A stretch of 64,000 bases of DNA from Winogradskyella immobilis (GCF_021887715.1 NZ_JAIQXX010000004.1:155679-219678); one strand, 5' to 3'. Positions 32,371 to 42,353 are shown, numbered from the stretch's first letter. Numbers and translations: made by a program. Notes: a model not told the origin generated them from the sequence alone.

Positions 32371-32397
32371 CCTGCAAGGTTTCAATAACCTTGTAGG
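32371..32397. repeat. Hairpin repeat, family E
   Basis: CCTGCAAGGT (32371-32380) and ACCTTGTAGG (32388-32397) form a 10-bp stem with one G-T pair around TTCAATA. It lies between amidohydrolases 2 and 3. No T-tract follows, so it is more likely a dispersed repeat than a strong terminator. Confidence 0.6.
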
Positions 32398-32420
32398 TAT
32401 AATAAAAAATGATTTTAAAA

Positions 32421-33671
32421 ATGAATATAAAAGTAATAATCACAATAGCATTAGGGTTTGCTCTTTCCGCTTCTAATTCACAAACCCTGTTAAAACCAGA
32501 TCGTATTTTTGATGGGAACGAAATTCATGAAGGTTGGGTAGTTTTGGTAGAAGGAAATCGCATTACACAAGTTGGACCTGAAAATCAAATAAAAATTCCT
32601 AGACACACACAAACCATAGATTTAAAAGGAAAAACGTTGATGCCAGGTCTTATTGAAGGACATTCACATATATTATTACATCCATATAATGAAACGACAT
32701 GGAACGATCAAGTATTGAAAGAATCCCCTGTAGAGCGTTCAATTAGAGCAGTAAACCACGTGAAGAATTCATTGTTTGCAGGAGTCACAACCATGCGAGA
32801 TCTTGGTGCTGAAGGTGCAGGATATAGTGACGTGTATGTTAAAAAAACCATTGAAGAAGGTATTATTGTTGGACCTCGTTTGTTGGTTGCAGGACCAGCG
32901 GTTGTAGCTACAGGTGCTTATGGACCAAAAGGGTTTCACGATGGTGTACATGTACCTCTTGGAGCAGAAGAAGCTAGTGGTAATGATGTGATTAAAACGG
33001 TACGTCGTCAATTGGGTAATGGTGCAGATTTTATAAAAATCTATGCAGATTACCGTTGGAAACCTGGAGCACCATCAAATCCTACATTTTCTTTAGAAGA
33101 AATAAAATTAATGGTTGAAGCTGCAGAAAGCGCTGGTAGTTATGCTGTGGCTCATGCAAGTACACCAGAAGGCATGCGTCGTGCCATTCTTGGTGGTGTA
33201 GAGACCATTGAGCATGGTGACGGGGCAACAGCTGAGATTTTACAACTTATGAAAAAGAATAAGGTGGCACTTTGTGCAACTGTAGCAGCTGGTGATGCTA
33301 TTTTGCAATACAATGGTTGGAATAAAGGAAAAGATCCAGAACCAGATAGAATTATACAAAAGAAAGAATCATTTAAACTTGCTATGGAATCTGGTGTTGA
33401 TATTGTATTTGGTGGCGATGTTGGTGTGTTTCCTCATGGTGAGAATTATAAAGAATTAGAACTTATGATTGATTATGGGATGAAACCAATACGAGCTTTA
33501 CAATCGGCAACATCTGTAAACGCACGCGTGTTTCATTTAGATAATTTGGGTAATATTAAAAAAGGGTTTTTAGCAGATATTATTGCTGTTGATGATAATC
33601 CCATCAAAGATATTAAAGCAATGCGAAATGTGTCTTTTGTAATGAAAGATGGTGTGATTTATAAAAATTAA
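32421..33671 (+). CDS. Exported amidohydrolase 3
   Basis: Third amidohydrolase of the set, about 416 aa, with a cleavable signal peptide (MNIKVIITIALGFALSASNS) and no lipobox cysteine. An in-frame ATG at 32409 is an alternative start. Metal residues are in LIEGHSHILLH, SYAVAHASTPEG, TIEHGDGA and VFGGDVGVFPHG. It most resembles the Xaa-Pro/imidazolonepropionase-like periplasmic enzymes and differs from genes 1 and 2 in the loop after HSH. A strong bidirectional terminator follows. Confidence 0.88.
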   Translation: MNIKVIITIALGFALSASNSQTLLKPDRIFDGNEIHEGWVVLVEGNRITQVGPENQIKIPRHTQTIDLKGKTLMPGLIEGHSHILLHPYNETTWNDQVLKESPVERSIRAVNHVKNSLFAGVTTMRDLGAEGAGYSDVYVKKTIEEGIIVGPRLLVAGPAVVATGAYGPKGFHDGVHVPLGAEEASGNDVIKTVRRQLGNGADFIKIYADYRWKPGAPSNPTFSLEEIKLMVEAAESAGSYAVAHASTPEGMRRAILGGVETIEHGDGATAEILQLMKKNKVALCATVAAGDAILQYNGWNKGKDPEPDRIIQKKESFKLAMESGVDIVFGGDVGVFPHGENYKELELMIDYGMKPIRALQSATSVNARVFHLDNLGNIKKGFLADIIAVDDNPIKDIKAMRNVSFVMKDGVIYKN

Positions 33672-33681
33672 TTAAAAATAA

Positions 33682-33706
33682 AGAGCCTATCGAATAGATA
33701 GGCTCT
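33682..33706. terminator. Bidirectional terminator between amidohydrolase 3 and cspA
   Basis: AGAGCCTATC (33682-33691), loop GAATA, GATAGGCTCT (33697-33706): a perfect 10-bp stem between convergent genes, with short T-rich tails in both directions. Confidence 0.82.
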
Positions 33707-33731
33707 TATTAAAAAGATTGAAGATATATAC

Positions 33732-33923
33732 TTATATAACTTTAACATTAATTGCATTTAATCCTTTTTTTCCTTCTGCTAAATCAAATTCAACATTGTC
33801 TCCTTCTCTAATCTCATCAACTAAACCAGAAATATGTACAAAATGCTCTTTGTTGTTTCCTTCTTCTGTGATGAATCCAAAACCTTTAGAGTCATTAAAA
33901 AATTTTACTGTACCAGTACTCAT
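33732..33923 (-). CDS. Cold-shock domain protein (CspA family)
   Basis: Single cold-shock domain of 63 aa that binds single-stranded RNA/DNA and acts as an RNA chaperone. The two nucleic-acid-binding motifs are present: GTVKFFNDSKGFGFI (RNP1-type) and HFVHIS (RNP2-type). Length is normal. A 128-bp upstream space on the minus strand contains a strong AT hairpin and could form a structured leader. Which of several flavobacterial paralogues this is cannot be said. Confidence 0.93.
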   Translation of the reverse strand: MSTGTVKFFNDSKGFGFITEEGNNKEHFVHISGLVDEIREGDNVEFDLAEGKKGLNAINVKVI

Positions 33924-33959
33924 ATTAAAATATATTAAATTAAGCTGCGAAAGTAGTCT

Positions 33960-33982
33960 AATTAATTGATATTCAATTAATT
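33960..33982. promoter_or_regulatory. AT-rich hairpin upstream of the cold-shock gene
   Basis: AATTAATTGA (33960-33969), TAT, TCAATTAATT (33973-33982): a perfect 10-bp stem 36 bp upstream of the cspA start. If transcribed it would be in the leader, where cold-shock mRNAs often carry temperature-sensitive structure. Function is inferred. Confidence 0.35.
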
Positions 33983-34051
33983 TTAAATCTTTATTATGAA
34001 ATAAGTAGCTAATTAGCTAAACCTTAGTAATTAGGGACAATAATTATTGAA

Positions 34052-35698
34052 CTAAATTTTATATTCAGATAAAGGTTTTGTGAATTTTTCAGGGTTAGCA
34101 GCCAAGTGATAGCGAGGATCATCAATGTCTTCGATAATTACTTCTTCAAATTTAGGGCTAGCTTTTCGTAATAAAACTTTACAATCTTTACTTAAATGTT
34201 TTAATGTAATAGATTTACCTTCGGCCTCATATTTATTGACTAAATTAAAAATAGCTTCTAAAGCAGAGTGATCACTAACACGAGATTCAACAAAATCAAT
34301 TTCAACCTTATCAGGGTCATTTTTTACATCAAACTTTGAATTAAAATTTTGAATAGAGCCAAAAAATAATGGTCCCCATATTTCATAAGTCTTAGTACCA
34401 TCTTCTTGCATACGCTTGCGTGCCCTAATCATTGTTGCATTTTTCCAAGCAAAAACTAAAGCAGAAATAATAACGCCAGCAATAACAGCAACAGCTAAAT
34501 CTTTCCATACAGTAATTGCAGAAACAGCAATTAAAACAATAGCATCTGATAAGGGGATCTTACGAATAATTCTAAAACTAGACCATGCAAATGTTCCGAT
34601 AACGACCATAAACATTACACCAACTAATGCGGCAATAGGAATTTGTTCAATTAAAGGAGCTCCAAACAAAACAAAGCAAAGTAATGCTATTGCAGCTACA
34701 GCTCCAGATAATCGTCCTCGGCCACCAGAATCTACATTAATAATAGATTGCCCAATCATAGCACAACCTCCCATACCACCAAATAAACCGTTTAATATAT
34801 TAGCTCCACCTTGAGCAATACATTCTCTGTTTCCATTTCCTCTGGTTTCGGTCATTTCATCTATAAGATTCAATGTCATTAATGACTCTATTAAGCCTAC
34901 TGCAGCTAAAATAAAAGCGGTTGGAAGAATGACACTTAAAAAATGACCATCTAGCGTACTAAATAATCCAAAAATTTGATCTTGAAACGATGGTAATCCA
35001 CCTTGTAAACCTTTTCCGCCACCATCAGTTATAAAAGAACCAACAGTACTAACATCTAATTTTCCTAGAATTGTAATTGCTGCAACAACTATTATGGCGG
35101 TTAAAGCAGCAGGTATTTTTTTTGTGAGTTTTGGCAAGCCAAACATTATACCCATTGTTAATACTACTAAGCCTAGCATAATAAGCAATGGTGTGCCAGA
35201 CATAAATACTTTTTCCCCATTTATATTTTCTTTGAAAAGGCCAAGTTGTGATAAGAAGATAACAATAGCCAATCCGTTAACAAACCCCATCATTACAGGA
35301 TGTGGAATTAAACGTACAAATTTCCCTAGTTTTAATACTCCAGAAAGAATTTGTATGCCACCAACAATTAATAAAGTAATAAATAGCCACTGTAACCCTA
35401 AATTTTCTATTGGTATATCTAAAGTTAATCCAACTTCATTTCCTTTTTTAATTAAATGAACCATAACAACAGCCATAGCTCCTGTAGCACCAGAGATCAT
35501 ACCAGGGCGTCCACCAAATAGAGCAGTAATAATACCCATCATAAAAGCACCATATAACCCAACTAATGGATCTACACCGGCAACAAAAGCAAATGCAACT
35601 GCTTCAGGAACTAATGCTAATGCAACGGTTAACCCAGATAGAATATCGTTCTTTGGGTTTTGTGTAAAATTCTTCCTTGTAGTATGGCCTAATATCAT
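34052..35698 (-). CDS. SulP-family anion transporter with STAS domain
   Basis: Inner-membrane transporter of 548 aa. The membrane part (about 1-420) begins with the SulP signature region (LTVALALVPEAVAFAFVAGV, then DPLVGLYGAF), and about 10-12 hydrophobic segments follow; GGMGGCAMIGQSIINVDSGG is a conserved central motif. A C-terminal cytoplasmic STAS domain (about 430-548) has the SRVSDHSALEAI core. Sulfate and bicarbonate are both transported in this family and cannot be told apart here. It is monocistronic, with a terminator of the upstream unit just before it. Confidence 0.92.
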   Translation of the reverse strand: MILGHTTRKNFTQNPKNDILSGLTVALALVPEAVAFAFVAGVDPLVGLYGAFMMGIITALFGGRPGMISGATGAMAVVMVHLIKKGNEVGLTLDIPIENLGLQWLFITLLIVGGIQILSGVLKLGKFVRLIPHPVMMGFVNGLAIVIFLSQLGLFKENINGEKVFMSGTPLLIMLGLVVLTMGIMFGLPKLTKKIPAALTAIIVVAAITILGKLDVSTVGSFITDGGGKGLQGGLPSFQDQIFGLFSTLDGHFLSVILPTAFILAAVGLIESLMTLNLIDEMTETRGNGNRECIAQGGANILNGLFGGMGGCAMIGQSIINVDSGGRGRLSGAVAAIALLCFVLFGAPLIEQIPIAALVGVMFMVVIGTFAWSSFRIIRKIPLSDAIVLIAVSAITVWKDLAVAVIAGVIISALVFAWKNATMIRARKRMQEDGTKTYEIWGPLFFGSIQNFNSKFDVKNDPDKVEIDFVESRVSDHSALEAIFNLVNKYEAEGKSITLKHLSKDCKVLLRKASPKFEEVIIEDIDDPRYHLAANPEKFTKPLSEYKI

Positions 35699-35781
35699 AA
35701 TTTCTATCTCTGAAAGTCGGCAAAGATAGTTTATTATAATGGATACTTAAAAATGTAGATTAAAATAGGGAATAGAAACAA

Positions 35782-35809
35782 AAAGGGCACTCAATTTTGA
35801 GTGCCCTTT
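35782..35809 (-). terminator. Terminator after the DUF4136 gene
   Basis: AAAGGGCACTCAA and TTGAGTGCCCTTT form a 28-bp nearly uninterrupted inverted repeat; on the minus strand it ends in a T-run (TTTTTG). It lies 23 bp past the DUF4136 stop and upstream of the SulP gene. Confidence 0.8.
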
Positions 35810-35831
35810 GGATATATTATGGTTTGTAATT

Positions 35832-36428
35832 CTATTTAGTCTCAGGTTCTGGAGGAAACTGAGTCATCATTTCTGTAACAAATGTTTTAATGCGAGCTTC
35901 TTTCTTTTCTACATTTTTAGTTACCAAATGTCCTGTACCTGATCCTTGCCAGATTAATTCTTTTTTATCAGTGTCTATAAAATCTATAAAAAGAATACCT
36001 TCAGTTCTAGTAGATACATTATTGCCAAAACCGCCGCCATAAGGACCGAAACCTCCAAAGCCTCCAAAACGACCAAAGCCACCAAAACCTCCGAATCCAT
36101 AAGGGCTAAAACCTCCAAAACCAAAGCCGAAGTTATTGTAAAGATCTACACGTTGGTTTGATTTTGTAAATATGCTTATTAGCATATCTGGATCTTCAGA
36201 TTTTGTTAAACCTTTAGCTAATAATTCTGTTTCAATAGCCTTTAGAATACGTCTTTTGTCTAAATCACTAATTTCAGCTTTGTCAATTCCGGGTTTGAAA
36301 AAGGCAAAGGTTTTATAGTTGTCAAAAGAAGTTTCTTGGTCGTAGTCTGAAGCTACACGCACGGAGCTACAGGAAGATACAATTGCAAAAAGCATTGCAA
36401 TAGGTAAAAGTTGTACTAATCTTTTCAT
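35832..36428 (-). CDS. DUF4136 lipoprotein with Gly/Phe-rich insertion
   Basis: Lipoprotein of 198 aa from the ATG at 36428; a longer frame to 36458 would overlap hutU and lacks a signal start. Signal peptide MKRLVQLLPIAMLFAIVSSC has its lipobox Cys at about 20. The DUF4136 core is seen in SDYDQETSFDNYKTFAFFKP and ARIKTFVTEMMTQFPP. Between about residues 100 and 140 sits a low-complexity run of GFGGFG repeats, which splits the domain as a flexible loop. Function is unknown. Confidence 0.85.
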   Translation of the reverse strand: MKRLVQLLPIAMLFAIVSSCSSVRVASDYDQETSFDNYKTFAFFKPGIDKAEISDLDKRRILKAIETELLAKGLTKSEDPDMLISIFTKSNQRVDLYNNFGFGFGGFSPYGFGGFGGFGRFGGFGGFGPYGGGFGNNVSTRTEGILFIDFIDTDKKELIWQGSGTGHLVTKNVEKKEARIKTFVTEMMTQFPPEPETK

Positions 36429-36447
36429 AATAAACATTTTTTTTGAG

Positions 36448-38433
36448 TTAGTATTCATTTAATAAATCGTCATTGACAATATTCGGTAATGTAACTTTTA
36501 AATTAGGTTCATTGGCCATAGCACGTTTTATAGCAAAAATAGCTTCATCGTTTCTAGCCCAACTACGTCTAGCAATTCCGTTATTTACATCCCAGAAAAG
36601 CATTGATTTTAAGTTATCTTCCGATTCTTTACTACCATCAAGAATCATACCAAAACCACCATTTATAACTTCTCCCCATCCAACACCTCCGCCATTATGT
36701 ATACTTACCCATGTTGCTCCTCTAAAACTATCACCGATAACATTATGGATAGCCATATCCGCAGTAAAGCGAGAACCGTCATAAATATTACTAGTTTCTC
36801 TATACGGAGAATCAGTTCCAGACACATCATGATGGTCACGACCTAAAATAACCATACCAATATCGTAATTTTTTATGGCATCATTAAACGCTTTTGCAAT
36901 TTTAACACGTCCTTCGGCATCTGCATATAAAATTCTGGCTTGAGATCCTACCACAAGTTTGTTCTCTTGAGCACCTTTTATCCATTGAATATTATCAGAC
37001 ATTTGTTGTTGAATTTCTTTAGGAGAACTCTTTTTTATTTCTTCAAGAACGGCACAAGCTATAGCATCTGTTTTCTGTAAATCTTCAGGTTTTCCCGATG
37101 CACAAACCCAACGGAACGGACCAAAACCATAATCAAAACACATAGGTCCCATAATATCTTGTACATAACTCGGATATTTAAAGTCAGTACCATTTTTTGC
37201 CATGATATCAGCACCAGCTCTTGATGCTTCTAATAAAAAAGCGTTTCCGTAATCAAAGAAATATGTGCCTTTTGCAGTATGCTTGTTTATAGCATTAGCA
37301 TGTCGTCTTAACGTTTTTTGTACTTCAGTTTTAAAATCTTCAGGGTTATTTGCCATCGTCTGATTGGCCTCTTCAAAAGAAAGGTCAACAGGATAATAAC
37401 CGCCAGCCCATGGATTGTGTAATGAGGTTTGATCGCTTCCTAAATCGATATGAATATTTTCTTTATCAAACGTTTCCCATACATCTACAATATTTCCTAA
37501 ATATGCAATTGATACAGTTTCTTTGTCAATTATAGCTTTTTTCACACGATTTACTAAAGCATTTAAATTTGTGATTTTTTCATTAATCCAACCTTGATCT
37601 AATCGAATTTGAGTAATTTTTGGATTAACTTCTGCACAAACTGTAATACAGCCAGCTATATTTCCTGCTTTAGGCTGAGCTCCACTCATACCTCCTAAAC
37701 CAGAAGTGACAAACAAGCTGCCTTTAGGGGATTTCTTTATTTTTCTAAATCCATTTAAAACTGTAATTGTGGTGCCATGAACAATGCCTTGTGGGCCAAT
37801 ATACATGTAACTTCCTGCGGTCATTTGTCCATATTGCGTTACTCCTAATGCATTAAATTTTTCCCAATCGTCAGGTTGAGAATAATTAGGAATCATCATG
37901 CCGTTAGTCACAACAACTCTAGGAGCTTTTTTATGAGATGGAAATAATCCAAGAGGATGACCAGAGTACATTACAAGTGTTTGCTCATCGGTCATTTCGC
38001 TTAAATATTGCATGGTTAAGCGATATTGCGCCCAGTTAGAAAATACTGCTCCATTGCCACCATAAGTTATAAGCTCGTGTGGATGTTGAGCAACTGCCGA
38101 GTCTAAATTATTCTGAATCATTAACATAATACCGGCTGCATGTCGAGACTTTGCTGGGTATTCATCAATAGGTCTTGCATACATTTTGTAATCTGGACGA
38201 AAACGATACATGTAAATACGACCATACTTTTCTAGTTCATTTTTAAATTCAGGAAGAAGCGTTGCGTGATGCTTTTTATCAAAATAACGAAGTGCGTTTT
38301 TTAAAGCCAATTTCTTTTCATCAGTATTTAAAACAGCTTTTCTTTTAGGGGCATGGTTTACTTCAGTGTCGTATGTTTTTGCTACGGGGAGTTTATTTGG
38401 AATACCTTCTTTAATTTGAGATTTAAATGACAT
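36448..38433 (-). CDS. hutU: Urocanate hydratase
   Basis: Second step of histidine degradation, converting urocanate to imidazolonepropionate with bound NAD as electrophile. Conserved blocks include TAGSYMYIGPQGIVHGT, VTSGLGGMSGAQPKAG, DIMGPMCFDYGFGPFRWVCA with the active-site region, and NGGGVGWGEVINGGFGM. At 661 aa it is longer than the classical 550-aa enzyme, as in other Bacteroidetes members. The rest of the hut pathway (hutH, hutI, hutG) is not in the window, although the three amidohydrolases nearby are distant relatives of HutI. Confidence 0.95.
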   Translation of the reverse strand: MSFKSQIKEGIPNKLPVAKTYDTEVNHAPKRKAVLNTDEKKLALKNALRYFDKKHHATLLPEFKNELEKYGRIYMYRFRPDYKMYARPIDEYPAKSRHAAGIMLMIQNNLDSAVAQHPHELITYGGNGAVFSNWAQYRLTMQYLSEMTDEQTLVMYSGHPLGLFPSHKKAPRVVVTNGMMIPNYSQPDDWEKFNALGVTQYGQMTAGSYMYIGPQGIVHGTTITVLNGFRKIKKSPKGSLFVTSGLGGMSGAQPKAGNIAGCITVCAEVNPKITQIRLDQGWINEKITNLNALVNRVKKAIIDKETVSIAYLGNIVDVWETFDKENIHIDLGSDQTSLHNPWAGGYYPVDLSFEEANQTMANNPEDFKTEVQKTLRRHANAINKHTAKGTYFFDYGNAFLLEASRAGADIMAKNGTDFKYPSYVQDIMGPMCFDYGFGPFRWVCASGKPEDLQKTDAIACAVLEEIKKSSPKEIQQQMSDNIQWIKGAQENKLVVGSQARILYADAEGRVKIAKAFNDAIKNYDIGMVILGRDHHDVSGTDSPYRETSNIYDGSRFTADMAIHNVIGDSFRGATWVSIHNGGGVGWGEVINGGFGMILDGSKESEDNLKSMLFWDVNNGIARRSWARNDEAIFAIKRAMANEPNLKVTLPNIVNDDLLNEY

Positions 38434-38565
38434 AGTTGCATTTTTAATTTAATAATTAGTGCTTTTAAAAAATCTAATTACATATATTTAAAAGATGATG
38501 AGTTGAAGCTATTGATCGATGTGTTTTGAAAAAACATCTCAAATTCACTTTTAAGTATTTGATTT

Positions 38566-38724
38566 TTATTTGCGCTTAGTTGAAGAATTATAACCGTATG
38601 GGCAATGTCTACAGCCACTTTCGCAACAATAACCGCGTTTTAAATGGTATTGTTCTGTAAAACAACGATAACCTTCTGGGGTTACATAATAATCGCCATC
38701 TTCAACAGGTATAAGCTTTTTCAT
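38566..38724 (-). CDS. DUF5522 cysteine-rich mini-protein
   Basis: A 52-aa protein from the ATG at 38724; a longer frame to 38778 would overlap the divergent gene and is unlikely. YVTPEGYRCFTEQYHLKRGYC leads into CESGCRHCPYGY: five cysteines, four of them in CCESGCRHC, suggesting a small metal-binding (zinc or iron-sulfur) protein. It is found widely in Bacteroidetes as a free-standing gene of unknown role. It is divergent from the PLP enzyme, about 100 bp start to start. Confidence 0.8.
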   Translation of the reverse strand: MKKLIPVEDGDYYVTPEGYRCFTEQYHLKRGYCCESGCRHCPYGYNSSTKRK

Positions 38725-38822
38725 ATGTGGCAAAGATAGTACAAATTGGAATAATAGTGCTAAGCCTTTAATTGCCATTAAGCATGAGTTTTGAAATTAT
38801 ATGCATTATTTTTGAAGTTAGA

Positions 38823-39734
38823 ATGGAAGCATTACAAACATCGTTTATTCAGAAAATAGATATACAGCATAAATTAGGAATTGAGCTTTATATGAAGCGC
38901 GAAGATGTATTGCATCCGTTTATTTCTGGGAATAAATTTAGAAAATTAAAGTACAATATTCTTGAAGCTAAAAAACTGAGAGAACATACACTTCTTACTT
39001 TTGGAGGCGCATACTCAAATCATATCGCAGCAGTAGCTTATGCAGGGAAAATAAATGGTTTTAAAACCATAGGAGTGATTCGAGGAGAAGAATTAGAAAC
39101 CAAGTACATGTCTAATTCTACCTTACGTTTTGCTTATGATTGTGGTATGCATTTTTATTTTGTGACAAGAACATTGTATCGGCAAAAAACAGATGCAGAT
39201 TTTAAAACACATTTAAAAATTAGATTTGGTGATTTTTATACTATTCCAGAAGGTGGAACAAATGCATTGGCTATAAAAGGCTGCGAAGAGATTTTAAATA
39301 AAGAAGATAATCTCTATGATTATATCTGTTGTTCTGTTGGAACAGGCGGAACATTTTCAGGCATAATAAACACTTCAGAGAAACATCAAAATATATTGGG
39401 ATTTCCTGCGTTGAAAGGTGATTTTTTACAAAATGATATTCGTAAATTTGCATTGCAAAACCATTGGAAACTTATTACGGATTATCACTTTGGCGGTTAT
39501 GCGAAAATAAATGAAGAATTAATAACGTTTATTAATGATTTTAAATCGAAATATAATGTACAGTTGGATCCTGTTTATACAGGAAAAATGATGTATGGGA
39601 TATTTGATTTATTGGCTAAAGGTTATTTTCCTAAAAACTCTAAAATTTTAGCCATCCATACAGGTGGTTTACAAGGGATAAAAGGGATGAATGAAAAATT
39701 AAAAATGAAAGATTTGCCTTTAATAGCAGTATAA
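38823..39734 (+). CDS. 1-aminocyclopropane-1-carboxylate deaminase/D-cysteine desulfhydrase-like PLP enzyme
   Basis: Fold-type II PLP enzyme of 303 aa from ATG 38823; upstream in-frame ATGs at 38772 and 38784 add an unrelated tail. [11 protein letters not shown] carries the PLP lysine (Lys38), [15 protein letters not shown] is the substrate loop, and [13 protein letters not shown] is the phosphate loop. The family includes D-cysteine desulfhydrase and ACC deaminase; the desulfhydrase activity is more likely in a marine bacterium, but specificity is not visible. It is one base from the next gene. Confidence 0.86.
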   Translation: MEALQTSFIQKIDIQHKLGIELYMKREDVLHPFISGNKFRKLKYNILEAKKLREHTLLTFGGAYSNHIAAVAYAGKINGFKTIGVIRGEELETKYMSNSTLRFAYDCGMHFYFVTRTLYRQKTDADFKTHLKIRFGDFYTIPEGGTNALAIKGCEEILNKEDNLYDYICCSVGTGGTFSGIINTSEKHQNILGFPALKGDFLQNDIRKFALQNHWKLITDYHFGGYAKINEELITFINDFKSKYNVQLDPVYTGKMMYGIFDLLAKGYFPKNSKILAIHTGGLQGIKGMNEKLKMKDLPLIAV

Positions 39735-39735
39735 A

Positions 39736-40569
39736 ATGAAGATACGAATAATACTTATAATTTTTGCAGTTATGTTATCAAGTTGTGGCTCTAAAAAAGG
39801 AATTGTAACTAAGAAAAAAAATAACACTACAAAAACAGAATCTACTACCATCACTAAGTCTTCAGAAGAAGAAAAGGTAAAGGATGAAATTAAAGAAGAA
39901 ATTACAACAAAACCAACTCCGTCAAAAGTAAGAACATCAGTAGAAAAATATATAGATCAATATGCATCTATTGCTATGGATGAGATGCGTAAATCAAAAA
40001 TACCTGCAAGTATTACGTTAGCTCAAGGTATTTTAGAATCGGGTTCAGGAAATGGCCGCTTGGCAAAAGAGGCAAATAATCATTTTGGTATAAAATGTCA
40101 TGGTTGGAAAGGAGCTAAAATATATCATGATGATGACCGCTCGCAAGAATGTTTTAGAAAATATAAAGAAGCTGCATCGTCTTATAAAGATCATTCCGAA
40201 TTTTTAACCAGTAGAAAACGGTATTCAAAATTATTTGAACTTAAAATAGATGATTACGGAGGTTGGGCTAAAGGTTTAAAAGCGGCAGGTTATGCTACAG
40301 ATCGAAAATATCCTCAAAAGCTTATAGATCTTATTAAACGTTATCAATTGTATAGGTATGATGATGAAGTTTTAAATAGAGTGGCTTATGGTTCTGGAAA
40401 AGGTCCTGTAATAGTTATTAAAGGAATTCGCCATATTGTTTCTAAAGGAGATACGCTGTATTCAATATCTAAGAAATTTGGAATTACTGTTGAGCAGATA
40501 AAAAAAGACAATAATTTAACTTCAAATGACTTGTCTGTAGGACAAGTTTTAATAATAAACAAAAATTAA
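39736..40569 (+). CDS. Glucosaminidase-LysM lipoprotein (peptidoglycan hydrolase)
   Basis: Cell-wall hydrolase of 277 aa. The lipoprotein signal peptide ([17 protein letters not shown]) is followed by a Lys/Thr/Glu-rich linker (about 20-70). The GH73-type glucosaminidase domain (about 70-210) shows the catalytic Glu in [18 protein letters not shown] and the [10 protein letters not shown] block. A C-terminal LysM repeat (about 228-275, [18 protein letters not shown]) binds peptidoglycan. Its TAA overlaps the hemL start (TAATG), an unusual partner that may be only an operon of convenience. Confidence 0.93.
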   Translation: MKIRIILIIFAVMLSSCGSKKGIVTKKKNNTTKTESTTITKSSEEEKVKDEIKEEITTKPTPSKVRTSVEKYIDQYASIAMDEMRKSKIPASITLAQGILESGSGNGRLAKEANNHFGIKCHGWKGAKIYHDDDRSQECFRKYKEAASSYKDHSEFLTSRKRYSKLFELKIDDYGGWAKGLKAAGYATDRKYPQKLIDLIKRYQLYRYDDEVLNRVAYGSGKGPVIVIKGIRHIVSKGDTLYSISKKFGITVEQIKKDNNLTSNDLSVGQVLIINKN

Positions 40570-41852
40570 TGCTATACCAAAGAAGTAGTGCTTTATTTAA
40601 AGAAGCGCAAGAGGTGATTCCTGGTGGTGTAAATTCACCAGTAAGAGCTTTTAAAGGAGTAGGAGGCACTCCTATTTTTGCAAAATCGGCAAAAGGAGCT
40701 TATGTGTATGATGAAGATGGAAATCGTTTTATAGACTATATCAATTCTTGGGGGCCAATGTTATTGGGTCATGCGTTTCCGCCAGTTGTAGATGCCGTAA
40801 TTGATAAAGCTAAAGCAGGAACATCTTTTGGTATGCCTACAGCATTAGAAACGGAAATCGCTGAATTGGCTGTTTCTATGGTGCCAAATATTGATAAAAT
40901 TCGTTTTGTTAACTCTGGAACAGAAGCATGTATGAGTGCCATCCGTTTAGCGAGAGGTTTTACGGGAAGAGATAAAATTATAAAATTTTCGGGCTGTTAT
41001 CATGGCCATAGTGATTCTTTTTTAATCGCTGCTGGTAGTGGTGCTAGTACATTTGGTACACCAAATAGTCCGGGAGTAACACAAGGTACAGCAAAAGATA
41101 CACTTTTGGCTGATTATAATAACCTAGAACATGTTGGGCAGATTATAGAAGCTAATAAAAATGAAATTGCAGCTATTATTATAGAGCCAGTAGCTGGCAA
41201 TATGGGTTGCATTCCTCCAGGAGGAGGTTTTTTAGAAGGATTAAGAGATTTGTGTGATGCAAATAATATGCTACTGATTTTTGATGAGGTAATGACAGGA
41301 TTTCGTTTAGCAAAAGGCGGAGCACAAGAATTATTTGCGATTAATGCAGATATTGTTTGCTTTGGAAAAGTTATAGGCGGAGGATTGCCTGTTGGTGCTT
41401 TTGCGGCACGTAATGAAATAATGAACCATTTAGCGCCATTGGGTCCAGTATATCAAGCAGGGACTTTAAGTGGTAATCCATTGGCTATGGCTGCAGGACT
41501 TGCCATGCTAAAATCTATTGATGCAGATAAAGAATTATTTAACCGATTAGAGGAAAAAACGAAGTATTTACATAAAGGTATTGAAACCATTTTAAATGAT
41601 TCTGAGATAGCGTTTACTATAAATAGAATAGGATCAATGATCTCAGTACATTTTCATGAAGGTGAGGTGTTAGATTTTAAAACAGCTGCTAATGGTAATA
41701 ATGAGACATTTAAAAGATTCTTCCATAGTATGCTCAATCAAGGTATTTATATAGCGCCTAGCGCATTTGAAACATGGTTTATAACAGATGCTTTGAGTTA
41801 TGAAGATATAGATGAGACTATTAAAGCTGTTTCAGAGTTTGCAAAATCATAA
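40569..41852 (+). CDS. hemL: Glutamate-1-semialdehyde 2,1-aminomutase
   Basis: Makes 5-aminolevulinate for haem biosynthesis. The 427-aa protein contains [20 protein letters not shown] at the N-terminus, the [17 protein letters not shown] block, the PLP-binding Asp in [14 protein letters not shown] and the PLP lysine in [14 protein letters not shown]. Length is typical. It is translationally coupled to the upstream LysM gene and ends at a strong terminator. Confidence 0.96.
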   Translation: MLYQRSSALFKEAQEVIPGGVNSPVRAFKGVGGTPIFAKSAKGAYVYDEDGNRFIDYINSWGPMLLGHAFPPVVDAVIDKAKAGTSFGMPTALETEIAELAVSMVPNIDKIRFVNSGTEACMSAIRLARGFTGRDKIIKFSGCYHGHSDSFLIAAGSGASTFGTPNSPGVTQGTAKDTLLADYNNLEHVGQIIEANKNEIAAIIIEPVAGNMGCIPPGGGFLEGLRDLCDANNMLLIFDEVMTGFRLAKGGAQELFAINADIVCFGKVIGGGLPVGAFAARNEIMNHLAPLGPVYQAGTLSGNPLAMAAGLAMLKSIDADKELFNRLEEKTKYLHKGIETILNDSEIAFTINRIGSMISVHFHEGEVLDFKTAANGNNETFKRFFHSMLNQGIYIAPSAFETWFITDALSYEDIDETIKAVSEFAKS

Positions 41853-41858
41853 TAAAAT

Positions 41859-41885
41859 AAAAAGCGTGCTTTAAGCACGCTTTTT
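41859..41885. terminator. Bidirectional terminator after hemL
   Basis: AAAAAGCGTGC (41859-41869), loop TTTAA, GCACGCTTTTT (41875-41885): a perfect 11-bp stem with A- and T-tracts on either side, between convergent hemL and the Spy-like gene. Confidence 0.88.
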
Positions 41886-41906
41886 ATTTTACGAAAGACT
41901 AACTAA

Positions 41907-42353
41907 CTATTTTCGTTTACCACCTTTTCTCTTTCCTCTAGGACCTTTATTGTTTTGTCTAACCAATGAACGTTCATATTTTTTGTACTGTTCGTCATTT
42001 AATATGTTTTTCATTTCTCGTTTTAAGGCAATTTGAGTATCAACTCTTTCTAACCGTAATTGCTTGCGTTCTTCTATTGTAGGCTTTTTTTCTGAAGCTT
42101 TTAATGTTTCTAATTTAGCTTTACCTTCAGTTAAATGTTTTACTAATACAGCTTCAACTTGTTGCTGTTGCTGATCAGATAGGTCTAAACGAAGTGTCAT
42201 CTGTTTAGATTGAAACTTTGCCATGTCTTCAGGTGATAAATTGGCACGCTTTTCTTTATTTTGTTTAGAATGATGTTGTCCTTTTCTATGTCCTTGCTGT
42301 GCTATACTGGTTAATGTAAACAGTGAAATAGCGATAACTAATAATTTTTTCAT
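41907..42353 (-). CDS. Spy/CpxP-like periplasmic protein
   Basis: A small exported protein of 148 aa with a cleavable signal peptide (MKKLLVIAISLFTLTSIAQ). The mature part is highly charged and helical: LSPEDMAKFQSKQMTLRLDL, then SDQQQQQVEAVL and MKNILNDEQYKKYERSL, the repeated 'L-T/S-x-x-Q' and 'L-x-x-E-Q-x-x-x-Y' pattern of Spy/CpxP-type chaperones and DUF4890 proteins. The C-terminus is a basic tail (GPRGKRKGGKRK). Likely an envelope-stress chaperone; no sensor kinase is nearby. Confidence 0.72.
   Translation of the reverse strand: MKKLLVIAISLFTLTSIAQQGHRKGQHHSKQNKEKRANLSPEDMAKFQSKQMTLRLDLSDQQQQQVEAVLVKHLTEGKAKLETLKASEKKPTIEERKQLRLERVDTQIALKREMKNILNDEQYKKYERSLVRQNNKGPRGKRKGGKRK

Noticed and set aside
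34416..34814. 132-codon frame opposite the SulP gene
   Set aside because: Antisense shadow of a clear transporter; low-complexity Ala/Ile/Lys content and no family signal.
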